A DNA stretch of 64,000 nt from Ampelomyces quisqualis (lineage: Eukaryota > Ascomycota > Dothideomycetes > Pleosporales > Phaeosphaeriaceae). Positions 47,940 to 60,869 of the stretch are shown here, piece by piece. The notes beneath the pieces are model-generated. The model ran no database searches. It was given only the letters and a program-made list of their open reading frames with translations, and had not been told where the DNA came from. The translations under genes and the position numbers were made by a program. The stretch covers positions 1,426,001 through 1,490,000 of the forward strand of contig JAGTXZ010000019.1 of the NCBI GenBank assembly GCA_018398575.1, read 5' to 3'. Each line of letters begins with the position of its first letter. The first letter of the stretch is position 1.

Positions 47940-48154
47940 CTATTAAATCTAGCAATACTAGTAACACTAGTAACACTAGCAATACAGGCAATATAGGTAA
48001 TACAGGTAACTTACTATTAGGTTACTATTAGGTTACTAGCAACTAGAAGTAAGTAGGGCAACTTTAGCAAATTGTCTAGTAGACAGTATTGCTATTAGGT
48101 AGCTGTAGGTCGCTACAACTAGGCTGACTAGACAAATCTTAATTTTTCCTAACG
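47940..48154 (+). repeat. Terminus of the left large element
   Basis: Short repeats of the type AACACTAGTAACACTAGCAA, then AGTAAGTAGGGCAACTTTAG and TGTCTAGTAGACAGTATTGC, end in TTTTCCTAACG. They are shared with 39690-39881 and, inverted, with 50514-50730. Confidence 0.85.
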
Positions 48155-50513
48155 TTATAGGTTATAGTAACCTCCTAAGTAGTAAAGTAAGACTTGTTAC
48201 CTAAAAAAGAGTTGCCTAAGAGTAGTAGCTTGCGTTAGACTAGAGGAAGAGCAGAAGAAGTAGGCGCTAGATTTCTAGTAGTCTATAAGTTATAAGGCCC
48301 TAGAGGAGAGCTTGGCGCAGAAGCTGTTAGAGGAGAAGAGGAATTTGTAAGTTAAGTAACAAGGGACTAGAGTACTATTTTAAGGGCGTTAATTTAGTTT
48401 TCTATAGCTTAAAGGTAATTGTCTAACAAAGTATAATAAGCCTAAAGGTTAGTTTAAGACTCTTATACTTTAGGCTCTAACTTAGTGTTAGAGTGTTAGT
48501 TAGATAGAGCTATTCTGTAGTTGTTATTGTATTAGAAAGAAATATACTTATTATAGGCTAGCCCGCAAAGATAGAATAATAAGGTACTAGAAAGAGTTAT
48601 ATTTCTTAAGCTCTTCTATTAGTTATAGAAGAAGTTTATATACTTTCTATACGTGCTAGTCTATAAAGAGGTAGTAAGGCTAGGCTATGCTCTACTTAAG
48701 AAGGCAAAGGGCTAGGTAAAGCCTAGTCTATTACAGTTATTCTATTATACTTATATATAAATTTTAAAGAAGAACTCTAGAAGTTTCTTATAAGCTAACA
48801 TCTCTAAGGCTGTAGCTCTTACTTGTAACTGCGTAACCCTTTAGGCTATTACTAGTCTACTCTTAGAGACTAATAGAGATCTTCTAATTAGGGCTATAGC
48901 TTCTAGCTGTTACCTTAACACTATACGCTAGGCTTTGTAACTGCGTAACCTTTTAGGCTATTACTAGTCTACTCTTAGAAATCTTCTAATTAGAGCTGTA
49001 GCTTCTAGCTATTACTATAACGTTATACGCTAGGCTTATGGAAACATCTTTATTAAGATATAGAGTGCCTACTTACTGTTAAGCTATTATCTAGCTTTCT
49101 ACTAATGCTAGCTCTTTACTAGGTAGCTTAGCTTAGGTTTCTACTAGCTGCAATTTATTTTGCAGTGCTAGCAATATATCTAATAGTTAAATATCTAGCG
49201 TATTACTATTGTCTATAGGTTACCTTAAAGGCTTATCTATAGGATTTGTCTTTTTAGACTAATACTTAATCTTAAAGTTATAAGCAGCTAGCTCTATTAC
49301 CTAGCTAGCCTATGTTCTAGACAGAGTTAACGTGCCTATAAAGCCGCGTAGGTTGTTATAGTCTGTCTTTATTTCTAACTAAACTACTAGCCCCTTGATA
49401 TAGTAACGCTAGTGCTATACTACTTTAATAGTAGTAAGAAGCTCTAGGTTATATATATAGTAGTTCTTTTCTATAGGTAAAAGCTTTCTTAACTAGAAGG
49501 CTATAGAGTACTAGTTTCTATCTAGATAGAGTTATAAAAAGATACCTACTATCTCTTAGATAGAGGTATTAGTTTCTAGCTTAGATAGAAGTGTATAGTT
49601 GTAGTGCTACAGAACTAGAATAGTTGTAAACCTGTTGCATAGCTAGCGCTTTGCCTTTTCTACTACGTTAGGCTAGTTAAAAGGACTAGATTTCTTCTCT
49701 TAAACTAATCTCTTTAAAAGATTAGCAATAGGGCTTATAATTATAGAGAAGCTTTATATAAAGTATTATTAGAAGTTTACAAAGCCTAAGAAGACTTAAA
49801 CATTCTTAAAAGATGTTAGTGTAGGCTAATTAATAACTATGCAAACCTATTCTAGATCTATTTTAACACTTTTAAGGCGTATAATAAACCCTAGGAACTT
49901 AACATACTTAGTAGCAAAGGTGCATTTCTTTAGGTTAACAAAAAGACTATACTCTTTTAGCTTAGCAAGTACTTTTCTTACCTGTTCCTAATAATCCTCT
50001 CCTTTTTAAGAAAAAATTAAGATATTGTTAAGATAGACAACGCAAAAGATATCTAAATACAAGGCTAAGGCTCTATTAATATACCTCTAAAACGTAGTAG
50101 GCGCGTTTATTAGCTTAAAAGGTATAACTATGTATTTAAAGTATCTAGATTGCGTGCAAAACGTAATCTTCTACTTATTACCTTAATAGATTCTAATCTA
50201 GTAATACGCGTTCTTAAGATCAAGCTTAGTAAACTTTACTAATCTCTAAAGTTAATTAAGAGTCTCTTTAATTAAGAGCAAAGCTAATCTATTCTTCTTA
50301 GTAACTTAGTTAAGGCCTGTATAGTCTATATAAAGGCGTAACATTCTATCTTTTTTAGGTACAATTAGAATAGGTGCTTCTGCAAGACTTATACTTTCTT
50401 AGATTTAGCCTTAGCTCTACGCTGTTGCTAAGTAGTTACGCAGTACACTTAGCTTCTTTAGTAAGAGGTTATAGAGCAGCCTATGTAGAGCTATAGCTCC
50501 TTCTTCTAGCTTA
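48155..50513 (-). mobile_element. Ty3/gypsy fragment (family C) between two inverted termini
   Basis: On the minus strand, RT spans about 49700-50480 (RLALLLIKETLN, FTKLDLKNAYY-type region) with YLNN at 50024-50035 in place of YLDD. RNase H/tether follows at about 49250-49700 (RGFIGTLTLSRT, ELAAYNFKIKYQ-type). No LTR, gag or complete integrase is seen, so this is an internal fragment. It sits exactly between CGTTAGGAAAA-type ends of two oppositely oriented elements, so it is either their shared target or a passenger. The distal 48155-48800 is not assigned. Confidence 0.75.
48823..49036. repeat. Direct duplication of ~110 bp within gypsy C
   Basis: TTGTAACTGCGTAACC...CGCTAGGCT occurs at 48823-48934 and 48935-49036. 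The second copy lacks about 10 bp (CTAATAGAGA). Confidence 0.85.
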
Positions 50514-50730
50514 CGTTAGGAAAAATTAAGATTTGTCTGGTTAGCCTAGTTGCGGCGACCCGCGGCTGCCTAACAGCAATACTATCTACTAGACAATTTG
50601 CTAAAGTTGCCTTACTTACTTCTGGTCGCTAGCAACCTAACAGTAACCTAACAGCAAGTTACCTGTATTACCTATATTACCTGTGTCGCTAGTATTACTA
50701 GTGTTGCCAGTGTTACTAGTATTGCTAGAT
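50514..50730 (-). repeat. Terminus of the right large element
   Basis: Reverse complement of 47940-48154. It includes GGTCGCTAGCAACC-type and TACCTGTATTACC-type short repeats. It retains more CpG (GCGGCGACCCGCGG at 50554-50567) than its left partner. Confidence 0.85.
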
Positions 50731-51482
50731 TTAACAGTTAAGGACTGTTAAGTACTACAGCACTAGCAGAACTATATACTATAGCTAGCTACCTATGTCT
50801 TTACACTCTTATAGCGTAGGCTAACTAAGCTAGTTCTTCTTATCTAGTTATATAGGCTTTTTAATTAAGTATAGTATAGTTAAATTGCGCTCCTTTAAAA
50901 GGAGACTAGCCTAGACGCAGCTACTAGGCTTAACGTCCTATAGGGCATAGGTTAGTAGGTACACAACGCGCTCTATATATAGACAGCTATAACTACTACT
51001 ACTACTTACAGAGTAGTAACTATCTTGCTAGTTAGTTATATTAAGATTATATACTATGTCTACTAGTGCTGCACTATCTGCTACAGTAGTCTACACTATT
51101 GCGTTATATTAAGGCTAACCTAACAGTATCTACGCGTTATACTAGCAAAAGCATATTAAGTTATTATAATATTTGCTACGCTTACTATTTATAACTACTT
51201 AATAACACTCTATTTCTTCTTTATACTATTACACTAACCTATTATACTTATCTAGTTCTAGTTACTATTTCTCTTTAGTTAAAGTAATTATGTTAAGTAT
51301 ATTGCCTTTAATTGCAATATTATAAGCCTGCGTTAAAAATTCTTCCTATGCGTCTTCTACTATAATGCTTTAGCTACCTCTATAGTTCTTAAACTATAGC
51401 TATTTATCTACTTTATAAAGGTATTCTAGTATAAGTTTATCTGCATGTACGTACTCTTCTAGCAAAATATCTTTTACCTTAC

Positions 51483-51755
51483 CTAATACTTTATATACGC
51501 GTATATAAACAGTACTTTATATAAGTTATTATATATTGTATTACGTTTAGACTTACTTATATTATTAGTATCTTTGTATAGGACTTTCTTTTCCTCTCTA
51601 ACGTCCTTTTTTATATCCTTTTCTATTAAGCAGTTTACCTTCTCCTTCTCTTTATTATTATAATTGTCTATAAGCGTATTGTAGCAATCTTGCTTCTCTT
51701 CTATGTAGTTAGCTAGGATATTATCTACGTTGTTGTTATAGGTATTCTTTAGCAC
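51483..51755 (-). pseudogene. Open 90-codon segment of the large element's ORF (right copy)
   Basis: An uninterrupted frame: MLKNTYNNNVDNILANYIEE, then a DNYNNKEKEKVN segment and KRNTIYNNLYKV. It is homologous to 46921-47190, which has one in-frame TAA where this copy has CAA. Rich in Asn, Lys, Glu and Asp; no known domain recognised. It is an internal piece of a longer ORF, not a complete gene. Confidence 0.45.
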
Positions 51756-53470
51756 TAAAACGTTAGCTCTGTTATTCTCTTATTAGTTTGTATATATAGT
51801 AATATCCTATTATATATTATTCTATATAAGAATCTGTTAAATGCCTCTTAAGTTCTTCTATTTTTTGCAAATAGTATTAAAGTAGTCTGCTTTCTATTAG
51901 CTAATACTATGTGTAGAACTTGTAATATACCTTCTATAGTGTGTCTATAGAAGAGTATAGTTTTCCTAGTACTGTTGTTATTAAATTTTCTTATTGCGTT
52001 AAATATAACTAAGCCTATTAGTGCTACTATATTTGCACTTAGTTTATTAAACTTCTCTTAATTTCTAGTTATTACAGTAATGCTCTATTTCCTGTTATTA
52101 TAGAATAACTGTGCTATTACTGCTGCAAGACTAGAGTTTAGAAATCTAGCAGATTTAGGCTGTCTTTAGTTAGCTAGTATAGCTGTTTTAGAAGTGTACT
52201 TGCGTTCTTTAGGTCTTGTAGTAGGTAAACAAAGTCTTTAAGCAGTTTGCTAGGCTTAAGAACCTATCTGTCTAGGTAGTTTAATGTGTAGGCACTAGTA
52301 ATTTCTAGTTATTCTTACCTTATTACGTGGGTCTATAAGTTACTATATATGTCTAGTATCTAGGCGCCTACTATTAGCTACTATCCTTAGCGGGCCGCAA
52401 TAGTACCTATATAGCAGGCAGCTTCTTTACATAGTATTAAGCTAATATACAATTAAACTAATAACAGCAGAGTATTCTATGCTTCTATTTAAGCGTCTAG
52501 CAGTATTTAGGCGTACACATACCTGCGTGCATCAAGCTATAGTGTTATTACTATACTATATAGCATCTTTCTATTATTAGTAAGTAGTTATATTACTAGG
52601 ATAACTCTTGCCTTCTCTAGTATAGTCTTATTTTCTAGTAACACACTTTCCTTTACCTAACGTTTTTCTTTCCCTTATAGCAGTAACCTAAATAGGTCTA
52701 CACTAGATAAGAAAAGTTGCAACTCTATAATAGTTAAAACTACTTATTTGTGTATAGTAAGGTATCTTTCTACAATACAATAGCTTTAAGTCTAATTATA
52801 GTTCTCTTTTAACTACTAACGTTTTCTATGTATTAGTCTTATAGGTTTTTAGTTTGTATTAGCTTGTTGTACTTATACTACTACTGCGTCTAGTTTTCTC
52901 TTGTTAATAAGCAAGAGAGGCTATAGATCTAGGAGTGTATAGTATTTAATCTCTAGGCTATCTTGTTAAGTAACTTTTTAGTTAGGCTAGTGTAGCAGTT
53001 AGTTATACGTCTATTTTAACTCTAGAGTTAAGGCTTAAAGATAGTAGCGTTAGAGTCTAGACAGTTTTTAGTTTCTGCAGCGTCTTAGTTTTTAGTATGT
53101 TAGTTCTAGGGTTACATCTCTTAAGAGGCTAACCTTTATACTATTATTTGTTAGCGCTTGTTTTAGCGCTTGTTTAGATAGAGACATAGTGTACTACTAA
53201 TATTACTTAAATTTACTGCTTAGTGTAGAGTATATAAAGCAAGCGCTTGCTCTTTAAATATTAAAGAACTATTAGTAAGAGTAGCAGAAGTAAGCAATGT
53301 ATGTAGCGCAACAAAGTTTTTACTTTATAGGTATAAGTAGGGTTTTTGTAACACATATAGTATAATATTACCTTAAATTCTACTAGAGTATAGTAGTTAG
53401 GCTGTTTAATTAGATAGCCTCTTGTTCTTAACTGCGTACTAGCGTACATAATAGTTATCTACTGTTAGCA
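51756..53470 (-). pseudogene. Unidentified ORF remnant of the large element (right copy, upstream part)
   Basis: Minus-strand counterpart of 45281-46900, with the same Pro/Gln-rich conceptual protein and RIP stops. The 62-codon open frame at 53261-53449 (minus) spans YYTLVEFKVILYYMCYKNPT and lies next to the 89-bp repeats. Product unknown. Confidence 0.35.
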
Positions 53471-53479
53471 CAAATAGTT

Positions 53480-53950
53480 ATGCGCGCAATACAGGCAATT
53501 AAGTACCTTCTTATTCTTAACTAAATATTAGCGTATATAATAGTTGTCTACTATTAGCATAAATAGTAGTGCGCGCAATACAGGCAATTAAGTACCTTTT
53601 TATTCTTAACTAAATGTTAGCGTACATAATAGTTGTCTACTATTAGCATAAATAGTAGTACGCGCAATATAGGTAATTAGGTGCTCTTTTGTTCTTAACT
53701 AAATATTAGCGTACACAATAGTTGTCTACTGTTAGCATAAATAGTAGTGCGCGCAATACAGGCAATTAGGTACTCTTATATTCTTAACTAAATGTTAGCG
53801 TATATAATAGTTGTCTACTGTTAGTATAAATAGTAGTGCGCGCAATACAAGTAATTAGGTACTCTTCTATCCTTAACTAAATGTTAGTATATACAATAGT
53901 TGTCTACTATTAGTATAAATAGTTGTGCGCGCGATATAGGCAATTTAGTA
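53480..53950. repeat. 89-bp tandem repeat, six copies (right element)
   Basis: Anchors (GCGCGC, once ACGCGC) recur at 53482, 53571, 53660, 53749, 53838 and 53927, exactly 89 bp apart. This is the inverse of 44820-45280, with one more unit. Confidence 0.93.
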
Positions 53951-56900
53951 GCCCTACACGCAGAAAACTATTTACCTAGTAAGTTGTTAGTACAAATCTA
54001 GTATGCTACTATACTAGTTATATTTGTAGTTTAATTGTAAATAACGCCTAGTATATCTTTAATGCAACTATCTCTTGTAATGCGCTGTGCTAGCGTGCCT
54101 TTATAGATATCTATATTTGCGCCTATCTATCTCTCTCCTTTATATAGTAATATATACTGTTACATTTACTTTTAAAGCCTAATTTATACTCTAATATCTG
54201 CACAAACAAATTATAATTAAAGTTGTTAATATACTTGTCTATTGCTAGCAGGTTGTAGTATATATGTAATAGCTAGTTTATCCTAATAAGAGTGTACTTG
54301 TTTCTAGTTGCGTTTAATACTAATATAGTTGTTATATTAGGTGTGATTTGTGTTATACTTAACTCTTTATTAACTATTTCTATTATCTTTCTACGTAGGT
54401 TTCTATCTAGCAAAGCTTACTCCTAATTATTATTTAGTTTAGTTTTATTCTGTTATAAGCGCATCTGTTAGGCTGTGTTATAGTTACATCAGACAGTAAA
54501 GTGTGTAATTGTCTAAATAAGGTAACTGTTAGCTACGTTCTATAGTAGTCTGTTCTATTGTAATACAATTACCCTTAAAATTTACTATAAGTATTCTTTT
54601 ACTATAGTTGTCTATAAGAAATAGCCTAGTATCTTCTGCCTCTTTATCTCTTGTTTTACGTTAGAGTATATTAAGTTATATTCTTTTGCTATTAGTTGCA
54701 TTATATTACATATGCTATCTTTTAATAATTATATCTACTGTTGCTACAGTAGTGCTATTCTTCTGTCTATACTAACTAGTAATTCTAGGTAACTATTGTA
54801 ATATCTCTGTAATACTTACGTACGTAGATAAGAGTTACTAGTATTATGCGTTTGTAGTAGTGTGTAGTGTGTAGTAAAGAGGTTATGTTAGCAGCCTTAC
54901 GCTATAGTCTTGTGTTATAGCGCTTGTTATATTAGTAAGTTTACGTTCTATTAGGTATATTAAAGTAATAGTAAGGCTATTATTAGATATATAATTCTAT
55001 TTACTGTGTCTAATACTATATACTAGCTATCTTACTATATTTACTTCTGTTTATAATTCTGCACTATACGTGTCTAGTCTTAATTAAACGTAAAAGAATA
55101 CAGTCTATTATATTTATCCTAATTAATGTAATTATTTACATAGTATAAAATAGGGACCTTATTATTAAGTATAGGTAGATCCTTTAGTACTAGGTATGTA
55201 GAGTAAATAATAGTTGTTATATTATATACCTTAAATACTTGTAGTGTACGTTACTTAGTTTTTATACTGTATGTACAGCAGCGTACGCTTAGCATCTCTG
55301 TTGTATAATTAATTTAACTATTGTTATTAAACGCTATAACCTTGCAGAAGGCACTTGTATACTTATATTTCTTTCTGTTTTTATCTTAGTGTTTATTGTT
55401 GATAAATGTAAGTATTAGGTGTACTTAAGCTACAGCTCTACTGTTTGCAACAGTCTAAGACAGTTGCGTATAGTCTTTATATTTAAACTCTTACACCTAT
55501 ACGTAATCTTTGCGCTATTTTCTAGTTCTATACTAGTTAGGCGCGCATTGCACTATATCTTCTTTGTAATATTTAGAGTTGTTATAGCGTTTGCCTAATA
55601 GCCTTAAGCATCTTATAGAAGAGTATATTTTTACATTTATTCTGTTTACCTAGTAAGAGTTAGAGTTCTATCTATCTTTGTTACATAAAGTAATAAGGTA
55701 GCTAGTTACCTTCTAATAGTAGTGTTAGATAAATACTATAGCAGTATGTATAAAGTCTAGCAACGTAATATATATAGTAACTTTACTAAGAGGCAGTATA
55801 ATAGAATTTAGTAACATGCCTAGTATAGACTATCTAAGTTGTCTAAATAGTATTGCTATTAATACGCTTATAGTAAAAGTGTACTTGCGCTAGTTAGTAG
55901 TAGTGCACTATTAACTTTAGTCTATAACTATCTTGTATTTAAACGCTATAAGCGTAAGCTGTCTAGAGTTATAGAGGCAGATCTGCGTAAAAAAATCTCT
56001 TTTGTTTATTATTAGGTAGAATTGTTTTACTATTGTAATATAGTAGGCCTTACTATTTGTTCTTGTATATATGCTATTAAAGGCCTAATATATATAGATA
56101 TTGTTAATAATATAGGTTAGCGCGTGCTATTTAGAGTAGTTAAAATCTTTTTCTTCTTCTTGCGTCTGTCTAAAAGGTTAAAACTCTTCTTTTAGAACAT
56201 CTATTTATTTAATAGCTAACAATATATACCCTAACGTGTTTTTGTTATAACTTTTGTATTGTAATAGTACTAGCAGATTGTACGCAGCCTAGATAAAATG
56301 CAACACGTACAGTGCCTTAGTTACTAGTAGAGAAGACACTACTACTACAAATTAGCAAATTACTGCTTTTTATTCTACGCTAGTCTACTGTAACACTTTA
56401 GTAAAAGCTCTCTTGTTATTAAACTGTTTTAGTCTAGTGTTATGCTTAACCTAGTAGAACCTTTTATTTAACTAAGCATAGCTATTGTCTTTTGCTACTA
56501 GAACTGCAGCACTATTCTAGCTCTTCTTTTGTCTAGGGTGTATATCTATTAGTATGTCTTCTATAAACTCTAATATCTTTATAACTAACTTCTTAAGCAG
56601 TAGATACAATATATCTTTAGCTAATAACTTATATATATTAAAGTTATAGTAATTCTAGCTAAAGCACTCTACTAGATAAATATAATCTTTATATCTTTTA
56701 TTAAAACAACAACTCTATTGTAAGCGTATATACTCTTCTGTTTGCTATAGATATTTATTGCACAAGTTCTCTTGTTTGTCTAGTAGTACTGTGCATTAAG
56801 TATAGTGTCTGTTTTTCTTTACACTTGTTAGTAGTACTTACTCTTTATAGTTAGCTAGAATTGTACAAATAGTTAAGTAACACTATTACGTCTGTTAGTT

Positions 56901-57330
56901 AGTACACTCTAGTTGTATACTTTATTTAGCAGCCCCTTTAAGTGCTATAGTTACTAGTTAGCTTCTATCCTCTATAGTAACCCTTTATTGTTAACGCTGT
57001 AGTTAGTACTTATATAATAACAGCTTGCCTATACAGTAATAATACACTTTACTCTTTAGAATAGAGTCTAGAAGCTTAGCTGTTAAGATAAATCTAGCTA
57101 GTAGTGTCTTAGGTGTTGTTCTGCGTTGTTGTACCTTATAGTTAAGATTCCTAATAGTAGTATATATTAGCTATGCTGCTATACTACTAGACATTATAGA
57201 CAACTATGTTTTGTCTACTACTAGTATAACTAGCATAAGGGTTGCACTATCTAGTAAGCGCTGTTATATTAACTACTACTAATCTTCTAAGTATAGTTTG
57301 TAATACACTCTTATAGGATTGTTAGGTGTA
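53951..57330 (-). pseudogene. Unidentified ORF remnant of the large element (right copy, downstream of repeats)
   Basis: Minus-strand counterpart of 41441-44800. Both copies keep similar sequence, but RIP stops are dense and no domain can be named. The plus strand also carries hydrophobic frames (for example 56040-56200), which I take as antisense shadows. Confidence 0.33.
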
Positions 57331-59065
57331 CTTGTAAATAAACAGCTAGGTGCGTAAACTATCTTGTTAGCAAATAGGCAATAACTAAGTATAAAGGCAA
57401 TTTGTAATATAATGTCTTGGTATATAAATATATGTTAGTTAGGTTAGAGGTTTAATAACCTAGATATAATTGCAACGTCCTTATGTATCTATATGTTATC
57501 TTGTAGCCTAGATTAAATATTTAATATAGCCTGTTGCTATTAGCGCCCTAATTAGAACTGCAGCTGTAAATGTAGCTTGTATAGCTATACATTAGTAAAG
57601 AGGCTGTTAATGTTACCTAATATACATTTTATCCTTTGCAGCTACAATGTAAACGCTAGTGCAAAAAGTAAACTAAAGGGCCCTACTATATTATTCCTAT
57701 TAGTGTTAGCACGCGTGCGCTGTTTAGCTATGTGTAGCCTACTACTTTGCGTCTGCTATTTCTAAACTAAAGAGTTTACTAGCGTGCTGTCTACTTACTA
57801 TCTTAAACAGCTTGTCTTATCCTTATATAGACGCTAACATTAGGCCTATTTACCCTATTGCCTTATGTTTAGCTAGAGTGTAGTTGCGTTTATATAAGGT
57901 GTTACTGTATAAAGTAGGTACTGTGTTGTCTAGAGTAGCATTTATTGCGTTACAGCTATTAGAGCTATGCTATTATATTGTAGTGTTAGAAGTTATAACT
58001 AGCGTATTATTAGGTAGTAGGTAGCAACGCGTCTAGCATTAAGCACTATGTTTAATAAGTTCTACTTACGTCTTAGTATAAAAGCTACACAGTATATATA
58101 TACAATCTATTACTAATTTGTTTATATATAACTCTATAGTTTAGATATAAAAAGACTAAGTATGCAAAAATAGTATAAACATTAGTTATATAGTGTTAAG
58201 GTAGTTACTAGCAGCATCTATCTTATACTGCACAGTCTATTATCTATAGTAGTCTACTAAAGTCTACTATAGCTAACAGTTACCTAACCTATGTATAGAA
58301 CTATACTAACAGTTGTAAGCACAATAACTAATATTCTTCTTCCCTTTAATATTTCTTATTACTCTAATAACTATTACGTTATTACACTAGAGCTTACTTG
58401 TTAACAACTAGATTAGTTAGGCTAGCTAACGCAGCTTAATAAAGATTAATATTAATAATAATTCTTACGCTAAAAAATATTAACACTCTAGAATAAATAA
58501 GTTACTACGTGTTTAGAATATATATAGTAGAACCTAAACACCTAAAAAGGTAAGTATACCTGCAAGTAGACACGTATAAGGTTTAAAAGTATAAAAAAAA
58601 ATAGACTAGTAGCTCTAGCAGCCTAATATACAACTTGTACTAAGGTAGCTAGGCTTAGTACAAATAAAAGCAGGTAGAATAGTGTACTATATATACTATA
58701 GGTAAGACTAGTAACAGGCGTAGGCAATTACTTAATAGTAAGAAGTAATAAGTATAATTTATATACAGTATTAACTAATGTTCTAAGCAACTAGTATATT
58801 TGATCTTTTCTAGTTTTAAAATGCCTGCAGATCTAATTTATATTCTTTCTCTAGTATAGTATAGGATAGTTTTCTACTAGAGACTACTATTCTAACTTAC
58901 TCTAATATGCAAATACAACAGAGGCTAAATAGTAATAAAGACTGTTAACAAACTACTATATATTAAACGCATCTACGTACTGCTTACTCTTAAACTATTA
59001 GCGCTAATAGAGTATATAATAGCCTTACTAGCTAGCTACCCTCTGCCTCTTGCTATATATACATT
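57331..59065. other. Right large element, region with no assigned product
   Basis: Mirrors 33621-34158 and 40250-41440. It includes the empty copia B target site near 58520-58545 and the 62-codon frame at 57577-57765, judged non-coding. Confidence 0.45.
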
Positions 59066-59375
59066 TTCCTAACCTTAAAAACTAGAGATAAATTTACCTA
59101 TATATCTCTAGTCTTAGGGTTAAGGTAATAGTCTTTTGTTAAAACATATATAGAACTTAGTATTATTTTTATCTATTATATACTTGCGCCTTCTTACACT
59201 TCTCTAACCTTAAAACTAGAGATAAATTTACTTATGTGTCTCTAGTCTTAGAGTTAAGGTAATAGTCTTTTGTTAAAATATATATAGAACCTAGTGTTAT
59301 TTTTATCTATTATATACTTACGCCTCTTTACACTTTCTTAACCTTAAAACTAGAGATAAATTTATCTATATGCTT
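59066..59375. repeat. ~134-bp tandem repeat with internal hairpin, three copies (right element)
   Basis: AACCTTAAAA(A)CTAGAGATAA starts at 59071, 59206 and 59340. In the first two units it is followed by the inverse CTCTAGTCTTA-GGGTTAAGG, giving a potential hairpin per unit; the third unit is cut after its first arm. Confidence 0.85.
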
Positions 59376-59660
59376 ATATATACAGCTGCTTCTTAACACG
59401 TAACTTATACTTCTAATTTAATGTTACTGTCTTTATATATATATTCCTTATAAGTCTAAAAGACTTAATTCTTTATTATATTTTTATTCTTATAAAACTA
59501 AAACTATACCTATTACGTCTATATGTTTGTGTAGTTTAAAAATCCAAAACTAAGCTTTACTATGTTATTAGTACTACACCTGCGCTACTTTTTAGCCTAC
59601 TAGTATAAAAGCAAATTTATGTCCTAAATAGACCTTTTAGTAGCTGTTTAGATGTTATAG

Positions 59661-60290
59661 CTTAACTAAGATACCTTATAACGTGTTTAACAACAAGGAT
59701 CTCTATAACAACAGCTATAATAGCATCCTAGAGCGCACATTAATAACCTAGCCTAACTTAAGAGCACTATTGTTGTAACAACTTTGTTATATTCTGCAAT
59801 ACTATTACTTAACTAAGATACCTTATAGCGTGTTTAAAAGCAAGGATCTCTACAATAACAGCTATAATAGCATCCTAATACGCATATTAACAACTTAGCT
59901 TAACTTAAGAGCGCTATTGTTGCAATAACTTTGTTATATCCTGTAACACTATTACTTAACTAAGATACCTTATAGCATGTTTAAAAGCAAGGATCTTTAT
60001 AACAATAGCTATAATAGCATCCTAATACACACATTAATAACTTAGCCTAACTTAAGAGTGCTATTGTTACAATAACTTTGTTATGTCCTACAACACTATT
60101 ACTTAACTAAGATACCTTATAGCGTGTTTAAAAGTAAGGATCTCTACAATAACAGCTATAATAGCATCCTAGTACGCATATTAACAACTTAGCCTAACTT
60201 AAGAGCGCTGTTGTTATAATAACTTTGTTATATCCTGCAACACATATTAATAACTTAGCCTAACTTAAGAACACAATTCTTATACTATTA
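59661..60290. repeat. 147-bp tandem repeat, four copies plus partial (right element)
   Basis: CTTAACTAAGATACCTTA starts at 59661, 59808, 59955 and 60102, an exact 147-bp period. A partial copy follows from 60249. Confidence 0.93.
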
Positions 60291-60869
60291 AGTAACTAGA
60301 AGATATTAGAGATACAACTACAATTTACATTCTTTTGTCTATATATTGTTACAGGCAAAAATTAAGGATAACATAGAGTTGCAGTTGTTTGTTAGGATAT
60401 CTCTATTCTAGTACCCTTATTAGGCTCTTTAACAGCAAAGCCTACCTAAGTAGCTACAACCTCTCTTATACTATATATAATATATTTCTGTTAGACCCTA
60501 TAAGTAGTAATCTAACGTCTAGATATTAAGATATTCTAGCTATAACTTACATAATATTAAGTCTCCTATTGTTACTAAGCTTTATTATAGCTTTAAGAAC
60601 TTCTATTAACGCAAAGAAGTTACGCGCATTAAACTTATTTATACTAAGATACTACTAGCTAGTAACAAAAAGGATACCTACTACGCTAGTAGGCACAACT
60701 AAGACTTTAAAGGACACCTATATAAATTAAAATAACAGGCCTGCATTTGTTTGTCTTAGAGACGCTTAGTAGAAAAGAATATATATAAAAAGTAACGCGT
60801 AATACTTTATAAATCTTATGTATAGTATATAAAGCAGTAAACACTTTAAATATATTAATCTCTATAACT

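Larger units (their letters stand above)
32144..48154 (+). mobile_element. Large unidentified DNA element, left copy (interrupted by copia B)
   Basis: Without copia B (34159-40244) and one TSD copy it is about 9.92 kb. It is the inverted counterpart of 50514-60913: the same order of 147-bp repeats, 134-bp hairpin repeats, conserved protein-like frames, 89-bp repeats and a terminus ending TTTTCCTAACG (48154). Its outer end is cut by element P. Coding direction, judged from a shared frame at 46921-47190, is plus, toward the terminus at 48154. I do not recognise a transposase, polymerase or helicase. The terminal ~190 bp are shared with the small fold-back element at 39036-39881, so that may be its non-autonomous relative. 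Confidence 0.7.

Noticed and set aside
53480..53950. CRISPR-like array
   Set aside because: The 89-bp units are contiguous with no unique spacers and occur in a eukaryotic transposon.
57577..57765. 62-codon frame conserved in both large elements (also 41006-41194) as a real protein
   Set aside because: It is conserved, but so is the whole DNA region. Its Leu/Cys-rich text has the look of an antisense shadow and no motif supports it.
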